DNA from: an uncultured Thermoleophilia bacterium | GTDB lineage: Bacteria > Actinomycetota > Thermoleophilia > UBA2241 | Direction: 5' to 3' | DNA length: 7,489 bases | Assembly: GCA_903921965.1 (NCBI GenBank) | Contig: CAIXSE010000889.1 | Coordinates: 1 to 7,489, forward strand | In this document: positions 1 to 5,775 of the stretch, piece after piece | Layout of the letters: each line of letters begins with the position of its first letter | Position numbering within the stretch: position 1 is the stretch's first letter | Translations under genes and position numbers: made by a program | Notes under the pieces: model-generated | What the model was told of the DNA's origin: nothing | What the model saw: only the letters and a program-made list of their open reading frames with translations | The model's database searches: none

Positions 1-1470
1 CGAGTCGCTCCACGCCTCGATGGAGCTCGTCGTCAGGATCGACAGGATGAAGTTCGGGTCGATGTCGCCGCCCCAGCCCCAGATGAACATGTCGAAGTCG
101 GGGGCGTACTGGTCGCCGTCGTAGGCGAACTGCAGGTCGCCCAGGCGGCCGTCGTCGATCACCTGGTAGTCGATGTCGATGCCGACGTCCTCGAACCAGC
201 CTGTGATGAGCTTGCCGCAGCTCTGGCTCTCGGCCGACTCTGTGCGCGCGTACAGGCGCAGGGTGATGTCCTTGCCCTCGTACTCGCGGATGCCGTTGCC
301 GTCTGCGTCGGTGTAGCCGGCCGCATCGAGCTCCTGGCCTGCGCGTTCGAGGTCGAACGTGTACGTGTTGGGATCGCCCTCCGGGGGCTGCCAGTGGTAG
401 TCGGTCTCCGTCGGGTAGAAGTCGGGCTGGATGATGGTCTGGGCTGCCCTCGCGTGGTTCTGGTAGGCGACCGCGACGATCTTGTCCTTGTCGACAGCCC
501 ACTGGAGGGCGCGACGGAACGCCGGGTCGGTGAGCGCGGGGTGCCCCGTGGACTTGGGGTAGACCTTCTTGTCGGCGCAGTTGAAGCCAAGCTGGTCGTA
601 GCCCGGCAGCTGACCGGTGATGGCTTTGATGCCGGGCTCCTTGCCGAGCGGCTCGAACTGCGCGCCCGGGATGTTCCAGGCGGTCTGCAGGGCGCCGGTC
701 TTGATGTCCTGCGCCATCGTGTCGGCGTTCTGGTACGTCTGGAAGATGACCTCGTCGATCTTGGGCGCGCCCTTCCAGTAGCTCTTGTTGGCCACCATGC
801 GCACGTACTCGCCCTTCTTCCACTCGACCGTCTGGAACGGACCGGAGCCGACGATGGGCGTGGGGTTCTCGAAGCTCTTCTCGACGGTCCTCACCGGGAC
901 CTTGCTCCAGATGTGCTCGGGCAGGATCGGGATCCACAGCCCGAGCATGTTGGCTTTGGGCTTGGAGCAGGTGAACACCACGTGCGTGGCGTCGGGGGCC
1001 TCGACCTTCTCGATGAAGCTCAGGTAGTCGATGAACATGCCCAGGTTGTTCTCGAGCACGTAGTTGTAGGTGAAGGCAACGTCGGCGGCGGTGAGGGGTT
1101 CGCCGTCCTGCCAGGTCGCCTTGTCGGTGATGGTGAAGGTCCAGACCTTGCCGTCCGGCGAGGTCTCCCAGGCTTGGGCGAGGCCGATGCCCGGGGCGTT
1201 GGCCATGTCGGAGGCGCGGAAGCCGACGAGGAGGTCGTAGTTGATGGCCCAGACCTCGTAGCTGGACGACTCGAAGCCGATGAACGGGTTCAGGCTGTCC
1301 GGGTCGTTGGTCCAGCCGAGGTGCAGGACGGTCTTGCCGGCCGCGGGCGACGGGGCTTCGCTCGAGGCGAGCGCGCCGCGCAGGCCGGACCCCAGGCCGA
1401 TTGCGAGGACTGCTGCGAGCGCGAGGCAGATGAGCAGTCCGCCGCGACGCAGCCCGTGCGATGTGGTCAT
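1..1470 (-). CDS. ABC transporter extracellular solute-binding protein, family 5 (peptide/nickel type), C-terminus cut by the window edge
   Basis: Extracellular receptor of an ABC importer of the OppA/DppA/NikA class (SBP_bac_5), which binds solute outside the membrane and hands it to a permease pair. Read from ATG at 1470, 490 residues are open to base 1 with no stop; the family usually has about 500-600, so a short C-terminal part is missing. Residues 10-36 are a hydrophobic segment ending in GALASS, a plausible signal peptidase I site; the cysteine at 15 is not in a lipobox. Family hallmarks are WTNDPDSLNPF (53-63), the AWETSPDGKVWTFTI block with WQDGEPLTAADVAFTY (100-135), GSGPFQ (208-213), the DADGNGIREYEG loop (388-399) and GGDIDPNFILS (467-478). 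A purine-rich ribosome site (AGGGGGAG) precedes the ATG. It lies 134 bp downstream of the ferredoxin-FrhB gene on the same strand; no permease is visible. The substrate cannot be told; peptides are the family default, and methylated amines are a context guess only. Confidence 0.93.
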   Translation of the reverse strand, partial: MTTSHGLRRGGLLICLALAAVLAIGLGSGLRGALASSEAPSPAAGKTVLHLGWTNDPDSLNPFIGFESSSYEVWAINYDLLVGFRASDMANAPGIGLAQAWETSPDGKVWTFTITDKATWQDGEPLTAADVAFTYNYVLENNLGMFIDYLSFIEKVEAPDATHVVFTCSKPKANMLGLWIPILPEHIWSKVPVRTVEKSFENPTPIVGSGPFQTVEWKKGEYVRMVANKSYWKGAPKIDEVIFQTYQNADTMAQDIKTGALQTAWNIPGAQFEPLGKEPGIKAITGQLPGYDQLGFNCADKKVYPKSTGHPALTDPAFRRALQWAVDKDKIVAVAYQNHARAAQTIIQPDFYPTETDYHWQPPEGDPNTYTFDLERAGQELDAAGYTDADGNGIREYEGKDITLRLYARTESAESQSCGKLITGWFEDVGIDIDYQVIDDGRLGDLQFAYDGDQYAPDFDMFIWGWGGDIDPNFILSILTTSSIEAWSDS

Positions 1471-1551
1471 GGCTCCCCCTTTGCTGCCGCGCCCTGCGCC
1501 ACAGACCCGACCGCAGCGCCCCCCGCGGCTGTCATCCACACGTGCATACCT

Positions 1552-1557
1552 ACTATA
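1552..1557 (-). promoter_or_regulatory. candidate -10 element for the solute-binding protein gene
   Basis: The only AT-rich patch between the two minus-strand genes reads TATAGT on the minus strand, about 80 bases before the solute-binding-protein start. There is no good -35 hexamer 17 bases upstream, so this is a weak call. It would let the transporter gene be transcribed separately from the gene above it. Confidence 0.25.
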
Positions 1558-1575
1558 CGCCCGGGGGAGGGTGTA

Positions 1576-1601
1576 GCGCCCGGGTCGGTCGCCCGGGGCG
1601 C
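1576..1601 (-). terminator. GC-rich hairpin just after the ferredoxin-FrhB stop, possible terminator
   Basis: Bases 1576-1584 (GCGCCCGGG) pair with 1592-1601 (CCCGGGGCGC) with a single bulged G and a 7-base loop. The hairpin begins 3 bases past the TGA of the ferredoxin-FrhB gene. No T run follows on the minus strand, so it is a terminator without a U-tract, as is common in high-GC genomes, or an mRNA-stabilising 3' structure. With the -10-like patch just beyond it, it suggests the two minus-strand genes may be separate units. Confidence 0.4.
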
Positions 1602-1604
1602 CGG

Positions 1605-2825
1605 TCAGCGCCCGGGCAGCGGGTATCTGAGGTCGACGAGTGCCCGCAGGTACCGCTCGCGGGCGGCGTCGGCGCAGCCCCACAGCCGCTCCCGCGCGCT
1701 CGGCACGAGGTCCACGCCGGGGTAGTCTGGCACCGGGCGGCCGCTCGCGGCACGCAGCCAGTGGCGGCCGCGGCCCAGCTCCCGCTTCATGTGGTACGAC
1801 TCGGCCTGTGACTCGACCATCTCGACGGGTGTGCCCGGCTCAAGGACCAGCCGGCCGGCGAGCGCGGCGAGCAGCTTCTCGCCGGCCGGGGTGCGCACGA
1901 TGAGGTCGCTCACGCCGTCAGTGCCCTCGAACCTCTGCAGCCAGGCGTCGCCGACGGAGACGTCGGCGAGCTCGGCGAGCGTGTCGGGGCAGAAGCGGCA
2001 GCGTGGCGGCATGAGCGCCCACATCGCCGGCTCGAAGTACTCGGGGTACGGGCGCCAGCGCACGGCGCCGTCGCGGGTCTTCAGGCGCAGGCAGCCGGGC
2101 CAGCCGGGGCCGCGGTACGAGACCTCGGCCAGCTCGGCCGGGTCGAGCCCGGCCCGCCGCGCGGCGTACTCCGTGGCGCGCGGCTCGTTGGTGAGCCCGC
2201 AGAAGATGCCCAGCGTGGCAACGACGCGCTTGCGCAGCCGGCCCGAGCGGCGCTGGGCCAGGCGCAGGCCCTGGATGTGGCACGGGAGCCCGGCGACGAT
2301 GTACCGGCCGGGCTCGTCCAGCACGTCCCGCAGGCGCCGGTTCTGCGCGACGACGTTGTACTTGGAGCCGCGGCAGGCGTGCACCTCGTCCGGCGTGCGG
2401 CAGACGACGCCGACGGCCTCGAGCGGGTTGGCCGCGTCGATGCCCACGGCGATGACGGCATCGGCCTGCCCCGTCTCCAGGGCGCCGGCGAGCAGCGCGC
2501 TCGCGACCCCGCCGGAGGCGCCCGCGTGTCTCACCTGCGGATCCGCGGCCCACCCGAACCACAGCTGCCTCCACGGGCCCAGGTAGTCCTGCGACGGCGC
2601 GCTCTCGTTGCGGGCGCGCCACCAGGCTCCGTCGGTGAAGTCGAGCCCTGGCCCGGGGCACACCTCGAGGCAGACGCCGCAGTGCGTGCAGCGGTCGTCG
2701 CGCACCGTCACCCGGTAGCCGGTGCGCACGTCCCAGACAAGCTCGACCGCGTCGTGCGGGCACATGGCCTCGCAGGTGCCGCACTGCATGCAGAGTCCGT
2801 CGTCGCGGACGCGCGTCACGTTCAT
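1605..2825 (-). CDS. Ferredoxin-FrhB fusion: coenzyme F420 hydrogenase/dehydrogenase beta-subunit family protein
   Basis: Cytoplasmic iron-sulfur flavoprotein of the FrhB/FdhB family, whose members pass electrons between F420 (or another donor) and iron-sulfur clusters. The 406 residues hold two N-terminal [4Fe-4S] motifs, C12-C15-C18-C22 and C46-C49-C52-C56, each closed by CP, followed by the FrhB N domain (GASGGVASALL, 102-112; GLPCHIQGL, 179-187) and the FrhB C domain (PPRCRFCPDTLAELADVSVGD, from 273, with C276 and C279). This ferredoxin-FrhB_N-FrhB_C order is that of FpoF/FqoF-type F420H2 oxidoreductases, though other members act with other partners. No hydrogenase or dehydrogenase subunit is adjacent. 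ATG at 2825 puts the first cysteine motif at the usual distance; it has no ribosome site, and a promoter-like pair lies so close that the mRNA may be leaderless. It is divergent from the first methyltransferase gene. Family is firm; the use of F420 and the partner are inferred. Confidence 0.92.
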   Translation of the reverse strand: MNVTRVRDDGLCMQCGTCEAMCPHDAVELVWDVRTGYRVTVRDDRCTHCGVCLEVCPGPGLDFTDGAWWRARNESAPSQDYLGPWRQLWFGWAADPQVRHAGASGGVASALLAGALETGQADAVIAVGIDAANPLEAVGVVCRTPDEVHACRGSKYNVVAQNRRLRDVLDEPGRYIVAGLPCHIQGLRLAQRRSGRLRKRVVATLGIFCGLTNEPRATEYAARRAGLDPAELAEVSYRGPGWPGCLRLKTRDGAVRWRPYPEYFEPAMWALMPPRCRFCPDTLAELADVSVGDAWLQRFEGTDGVSDLIVRTPAGEKLLAALAGRLVLEPGTPVEMVESQAESYHMKRELGRGRHWLRAASGRPVPDYPGVDLVPSARERLWGCADAARERYLRALVDLRYPLPGR

Positions 2826-2833
2826 GGCTGCGA

Positions 2834-2862
2834 AGCATGCTGTCGGGACGCTGAGTTGTCCA
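2834..2862 (-). promoter_or_regulatory. candidate promoter of the ferredoxin-FrhB gene, predicting a leaderless mRNA
   Basis: On the minus strand TGGACA (2857-2862, five of six matches to TTGACA) is followed after exactly 17 bases by CATGCT (2834-2839, three of six matches to TATAAT). Only 8 bases separate this -10 from the ATG at 2825, so transcription would start at or next to the start codon. The lack of any Shine-Dalgarno sequence there agrees with a leaderless transcript. The -10 is poor, so this remains tentative. Confidence 0.35.
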
Positions 2863-2890
2863 GCGCCGGCCGCTCGCGGCAGTCCGTGCG

Positions 2891-2939
2891 GTCGCCTGCC
2901 GGTGAGGGTCCGGTCGCCGGCCTTTGGTAGAGTCGCCGG
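2891..2939 (+). promoter_or_regulatory. candidate -10 and short direct repeats in the divergent intergenic region, upstream of the first methyltransferase gene
   Basis: TAGAGT at 2928-2933 resembles an actinobacterial -10 and lies 46 bases before the ATG at 2974; no convincing -35 is seen. Around it an octamer is repeated: GTCGCCTG (2891), GTCGCCGG (2913) and GTCGCCGG (2932), the last one directly after the -10. These could be repeated operator half-sites for a regulator of the divergent pair, or just GC-rich coincidence. Confidence 0.3.
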
Positions 2940-2973
2940 AGGCTACCGGCACGACGAAGAGTGAGGTGGGGGG

Positions 2974-4386
2974 ATGAACGAGGCGCGGCTGACCATCTGG
3001 GACCACGAGGCGTGCAGACGCGTGCACGAGGCCACGCTGGAGGTGCTCGAGGAGACCGGCATCGAGGTGAAGTACCCGCCGGCGCTGCAGGCGTTCGCCT
3101 GCGCCGGCGCGAACGTCGACGGCGCGCGTGTGCGCATCCCTGCGGGCCTCGTCGAAGCCTCCCTGAAGAGCGCGCCGCGCGACTGCACGATCAAGCCCCG
3201 CGGGGGTGACACCGAGCCCATCGTGCTGGACGCGCAGCACAGCTACTGTGGCACCGGCAGCGACTGTCTTTACGTCTGCGACCCCGACACGCGCGAACGG
3301 CGCCGCGTGCGCCGCGCCGACGTGGAGGGCATGGCGGCGCTGGCCGAGAAGCTCCCCAACATCGACTTCGTCATGAGCATGGGTCTGCCCGAGGATGCGC
3401 CGCAGGCCATCGACGACGTCGTGCAGGTGGACGCCATGGTCCGCGGCACGCGCAAGCCGCTGCTGGTGGCGCCGCGCGACGGGCACATCCTCGGCAGGCT
3501 CAAGGAGATGACCGCGCTCGCCGGGGAGGCCGACAGCTTCGGCATCTACGCCATGCCGGTGCCGCCGCTGCTGTTCGACGAGGACGGCGCCAGCAAGGTC
3601 ATGGCGTGTGCCGAACACGACATCCCTCTCATCTGGGCGCCGGCGCCGAACGCCGGCACCACAGCGCCGGCCAGCATCGCCTCCGTGATCGTCGTGGCCA
3701 ACGCGGAGACACTCGCCGGCCTCGTGCTGAGCCAGGCGATCAAGCCCGGCGCGCCCTTCGTGTGGGGCGTCGGCGTGGGCGCCATGAACATGCGCACCAT
3801 GAACGAGGTCTACTCGTCCGCCGGCTGCCTGCAGGGCTACCAGGCGCAGACCGACCTGGCGCGCTGGTACGACCTGCCGAGCTTCAGCTACGCCGCCCAC
3901 ACCGACAGCAAGACGCTGGACGAGCAGTGGGGCGTCGAGAGCGCGCTCACCACGATCACGGCGATGCTCTCGCGTGCGACGCTGCTGCACGACGTCGGCT
4001 ACCTGGAGGCCGGCCTGCAGTCCAGCTACGAGTCGATCGTGCTCGGCGACCACCTCATCGGCTGGGGCAAGGCCTTCATGGGCGAGCTGCGCGTCGACGA
4101 CGAGGCGCTCGCCCTGGACGAGATCAAGGCCGTGGGGCCGGGCGGCAGCCACCTCGCCCGGCCGTACACGCGCAAGCATTTCAGGCGGATCTGGCAGAGC
4201 GACCTGCTCGACACGACCCGGCACGACGCGTGGGCGGCGGCCGGCTCGCCGACGCTGCTCGACCGGCTCAAGGCGCGGGTCGCGGAGCTCCGCTCCGAGC
4301 CGCGCTCCTTCGAGCTCAGCGACGAGGTCGAGTCTGGCCTGGACCGCATCCTCGCGGAGGTGGAGGCGCACCGGCCGGGGACGTGA
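2974..4386 (+). CDS. MttB-family (trimethylamine methyltransferase family) corrinoid-dependent methyltransferase homologue, non-pyrrolysine, copy 1
   Basis: Cytoplasmic TIM-barrel protein of the MttB family. Members transfer a methyl group from tertiary or quaternary amines to the cobalt of a partner corrinoid protein; those without pyrrolysine, such as MtgB, act on quaternary amines like glycine betaine. The 470 residues match the usual length. Landmarks: N-terminal CRRVHEATLEVLEETGIEV (14-32), VDGARVRIPAGLVEASLKSAP (from 48), CDPDTRERRRVRRADVE (102-118), the core GTTAPASIASVIVVANAETL (228-247), HTDSKTLDEQ (309-318) and the C-terminal ALDEIKAVGPGGSHLA segment (380-395). No amber codon interrupts the frame, so pyrrolysine is not used. 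The ATG is preceded by a strong purine tract, GAGGTGGGGGG (2963-2973). The gene is divergent from the ferredoxin-FrhB gene and followed after 123 bp by a small membrane-protein gene. No corrinoid protein is adjacent. Family membership is firm; the substrate is unknown. Confidence 0.93.
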   Translation: MNEARLTIWDHEACRRVHEATLEVLEETGIEVKYPPALQAFACAGANVDGARVRIPAGLVEASLKSAPRDCTIKPRGGDTEPIVLDAQHSYCGTGSDCLYVCDPDTRERRRVRRADVEGMAALAEKLPNIDFVMSMGLPEDAPQAIDDVVQVDAMVRGTRKPLLVAPRDGHILGRLKEMTALAGEADSFGIYAMPVPPLLFDEDGASKVMACAEHDIPLIWAPAPNAGTTAPASIASVIVVANAETLAGLVLSQAIKPGAPFVWGVGVGAMNMRTMNEVYSSAGCLQGYQAQTDLARWYDLPSFSYAAHTDSKTLDEQWGVESALTTITAMLSRATLLHDVGYLEAGLQSSYESIVLGDHLIGWGKAFMGELRVDDEALALDEIKAVGPGGSHLARPYTRKHFRRIWQSDLLDTTRHDAWAAAGSPTLLDRLKARVAELRSEPRSFELSDEVESGLDRILAEVEAHRPGT

Positions 4387-4440
4387 ACCGGCGGCGGGCT
4401 CGGTTGCGCCCGACCTCTTCAGCGCACTCGCTCTGCGGTC

Positions 4441-4448
4441 GATAGAGC
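4441..4448 (+). promoter_or_regulatory. weak candidate -10 upstream of the small membrane-protein gene
   Basis: GATAGAGC at 4441-4448, with TTCAGC 17 bases upstream of GATAGA (4418-4423), is a weak promoter-like pair about 65 bases before the ATG at 4510. Its TAGAG core resembles the candidates at 2928 and 5598. The alternative is read-through from the methyltransferase gene upstream. Confidence 0.2.
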
Positions 4449-4509
4449 CTCCATGATCGCGCGATCGCATTCGCCGAGGGGCAGGGCGATCCCGAATGAA
4501 GGAGGGCAT

Positions 4510-4713
4510 ATGCATGCCGATGCGGCTACCCGTCACAGGTACCGGAAGATCACACTCTGGCTCTGGATCGTGGCCCTGGCCTTCTTCATCTCCGGCACGA
4601 CCCTCGACTTCATCGCGGGCGCCGCCTTCGACACGTACCTCTCCCTCGCAGGCTGCGTGTTGGCGGTCGTCGGTGTCGTCTGGACGGCGGTCCGCTTGCG
4701 ACAGGGCGACTGA
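4510..4713 (+). CDS. small two-helix membrane protein of unknown function
   Basis: I do not recognise a family. The 67 residues form a helical hairpin: a basic N-terminus (RHRYRK, 8-13), a first hydrophobic helix at about 15-37 rich in W, F and I, a short polar turn around D41, a second helix at about 42-62, and a basic-acidic tail RLRQGD. By the positive-inside rule both ends face the cytoplasm. The start at 4510 is chosen because AAGGAGG (4499-4505) lies just upstream at good spacing; the in-frame ATG at 4453 would add 19 polar residues and has no such site. It follows the first methyltransferase gene after 123 bp on the same strand and is followed by a large inverted repeat. It could serve transport or signalling, but nothing in the sequence says so. 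Confidence 0.72.
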   Translation: MHADAATRHRYRKITLWLWIVALAFFISGTTLDFIAGAAFDTYLSLAGCVLAVVGVVWTAVRLRQGD

Positions 4714-4730
4714 CCGCGGGCCCCACGAAG

Positions 4731-4780
4731 CAGGCCCGACCGCTCGTCCGGCGGCAGGTGGCCGCCTGAGGGCGGGCCTG
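4731..4780. terminator. nested inverted repeat, probable terminator between convergent genes
   Basis: CAGGCCCG (4731-4738) is perfectly complementary to CGGGCCTG (4773-4780). Between them sits an inner hairpin, GGCGGC (4750-4755), loop AGGTG, GCCGCC (4761-4766). The element starts 17 bases after the stop of the small membrane-protein gene and faces the 3' end of the antitoxin remnant on the other strand, the usual place for a two-way terminator. No T run follows in either direction. Confidence 0.45.
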
Positions 4781-4822
4781 GCGTCGCCTGCTCGCGGCCC
4801 GCCGCTTCGCCGCGCGGCCCGG

Positions 4823-5172
4823 CTGTACCAGTACCTCGAGCGGGATGCCGAGCCCCGCGTGCAGGGCGCGGATCATGCAGGTGCTGAGGCCGCGCTTTCG
4901 CGCAAGCACCTCCGACACCCGCGCCCGGCTGCCCAGGTAGGGCTCGAGATCCTTGCGCGAGAGCCCCGCTCGTCCATCACGAACAGGATGGCGTCCACGG
5001 GGTCCGCAAGCTCCATCGGCCACCGCCGCTCCTCGTACATCTCGATGACGAGTGCGAGGAGCTGCAGCTCGTCCGGCTCGGGCGTACCCGGCTCCGGGGC
5101 GGCGTCCAGGAGCCGGTCCAGCTCCCGGAGCGCCTCCGCATGCTCATGATCGTCGTGGATGAGATGGGCCAG
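4823..5172 (-). pseudogene. HigA-type antitoxin (helix-turn-helix) remnant, frameshifted
   Basis: Remnant of a HigA-family (COG5499-type) antitoxin, a DNA-binding protein that neutralises HigB and represses the pair. One frame carries the N-terminal helical part (HAEALRELDRLLDAAPEPG, then ALVIEMYEERRWP and DPVDAILFVMDERG). The following frame carries the helix-turn-helix part (LSRKDLEPYLGSRARVSEVL, then ARKRGLSTCMIRALHAGLG and IPLEVLVQ). The family reads ERG-LSRKDL without a break, so one base is missing in or next to the G run at 4974-4977 (minus strand). No ATG or GTG lies at the expected start; the first usable in-frame codon is CTG at 5172, directly after the toxin stop. The second frame then runs on far past the family's normal end, to about 4610, so the stop also seems lost. 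A sequencing error at the G run would explain only the frameshift. Family call is good; loss of function is likely. Confidence 0.75.
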
Positions 5173-5173
5173 C

Positions 5174-5457
5174 TCAGAGCCGCCGGCGATCGTACTCGGC
5201 GTGCGTGCCGACGGCGGGGATCCGCACGATGCCCTTGGCGCAGTCGACGCGGGCGGCGGTGCGGCAGGCGCTCCCATGACTCGGAACACGACCACTCCTT
5301 CCCTCACGAGGCTCGCGCTGGGATACCGCTCGCGCAGCGCGGCCGGACCGCTCCACGAGGCCTCGCGGACCCCTTTGACCGGGACGCCCAGGCCGGTCCT
5401 CGTCTCCCCGTGGTCGTGCATGAACCCGGCGACGAGGTGGCGGCCGGCGAGGCGCAC
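5174..5457 (-). pseudogene. HigB-type toxin remnant, frameshifted
   Basis: Remnant of a HigB/RelE-fold mRNA-interferase toxin (COG4680 type), placed just before its antitoxin in the usual toxin-first order. A GTG at 5457 with GGAGGGG upstream starts a frame containing VREASWSGPAALRERYPSAS and LVREGVVVFRVMG. After MG the match moves to another frame, RVDCAKGIVRIPAVGTHAEY followed by DRRRL and TGA at 5174. The change of frame fits one missing base at about 5273-5275. The total of about 95 codons is the family's normal length. Positions normally held by aromatic or basic residues look altered: cysteine where tyrosine is usual in the GNxYR and VDY segments, and PA where RF is usual before VGTHAEY. 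Changed conserved residues plus a frameshift point to decay rather than a simple read error. A ribosomal frameshift cannot be excluded from sequence alone. Confidence 0.75.
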
Positions 5458-5496
5458 GGCCCACCCCTCCGCCCGCCGAGGGTCTCTGACGGGCGC

Positions 5497-5509
5497 TCCC
5501 AGTTTGGGA
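5497..5509. promoter_or_regulatory. short palindrome upstream of the toxin remnant, possible operator
   Basis: TCCCA-GTT-TGGGA is a 5-bp inverted repeat with a 3-base centre, located 40 bases before the toxin GTG at 5457. Toxin-antitoxin pairs are normally repressed by their own antitoxin at such palindromes, so it may be a relic operator. The match is short and could be chance. Confidence 0.25.
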
Positions 5510-5597
5510 ACATCATGCCACCGGGCCTGGCGTTCTCGCCGTGGGTGCAGGGCGGCCGCGGCGCCTTGCGGCAGCGCCCGCCCGCGAGCCTCGGTGA

Positions 5598-5603
5598 TAG
5601 ACT
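5598..5603 (+). promoter_or_regulatory. candidate -10 upstream of the second methyltransferase gene
   Basis: TAGACT, followed by CCGG, resembles the TAGAGT-CGCCGG arrangement upstream of the first methyltransferase gene. If used, it would give an untranslated leader of about 170 bases containing the hairpin and the tandem repeat. No clear -35 is seen. Confidence 0.3.
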
Positions 5604-5690
5604 CCGGCCGTGCTCGCCGTGTCCGTCACCAGCATCGGCACCATCAACCGCGCCTGCGGTCTCTAGACCCGGCTGCCCTGCGGCGGCCGG

Positions 5691-5713
5691 GCCCCCGCGC
5701 GTCACGCGGCGGC
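5691..5713 (+). promoter_or_regulatory. hairpin in the putative leader of the second methyltransferase gene
   Basis: GCC-C-CCGCG (5691-5699) pairs with CGCGG-C-GGC (5705-5713) around a CGTCA loop: eight pairs with one C-C mismatch. It lies 50 bases before the ribosome site. It may be a leader structure or an attenuator-like element; it is followed by a C run rather than a T run. Confidence 0.3.
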
Positions 5714-5730
5714 TCCCCCCAGTCCCCCGA

Positions 5731-5754
5731 CCGTCACCCGACCCGTCACCGGAC
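5731..5754 (+). repeat. 12-bp tandem repeat just upstream of the second methyltransferase gene
   Basis: CCGTCACCCGAC (5731-5742) is followed at once by CCGTCACCGGAC (5743-5754), identical at 11 of 12 positions. A further CCGTCACC occurs at 5623-5630. The repeat ends 8 bases before the ribosome site, so it could bind a regulator or affect translation start, or be a simple slippage product. Confidence 0.6.
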
Positions 5755-5775
5755 CCACCAGCGAGGTAGCCGACC

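Larger units (their letters stand above)
5458..5775 (+). other. 318-bp non-coding stretch before the second methyltransferase gene
   Basis: No gene is supported here: open frames on both strands are low-complexity P/R/A/S shadows. It holds, left to right, the toxin ribosome site and palindrome (minus strand), a -10-like TAGACT (5598-5603), a GGTCT-CT-AGACC mini-palindrome (5658-5669), a hairpin (5691-5713), a 12-bp tandem repeat (5731-5754) and the ribosome site GAGGT (5763-5767) of the next gene. No cobalamin-riboswitch B12 box was recognised. Confidence 0.6.

Noticed and set aside
1424..1430. Lipoprotein signal for the solute-binding protein (Cys 15)
   Set aside because: The residues before the cysteine (LLI) do not fit a lipobox, and the hydrophobic segment continues well past it to an ALA-SS type cleavage site.
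394..1725. Plus-strand open frame of 443 codons
   Set aside because: Antisense shadow of the solute-binding protein gene, whose minus-strand translation matches family 5 throughout.
4453..4509. Longer form of the small membrane protein starting at 4453
   Set aside because: No ribosome site precedes that ATG, while AAGGAGG lies directly before the ATG at 4510; the extra 19 residues are polar and look like non-coding translation.
1918..4536. Very long minus-strand open frame of 872 codons
   Set aside because: It runs antisense through the first MttB gene and in a second frame through the ferredoxin-FrhB gene. Its product is rich in R, A, G and H and shows no family motif; such frames are expected at this GC content.
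5458..5775. Cobalamin riboswitch upstream of the second MttB gene
   Set aside because: I found no B12-box-like sequence; the visible hairpins are small and explained by local inverted repeats. A covariance-model search would settle it.
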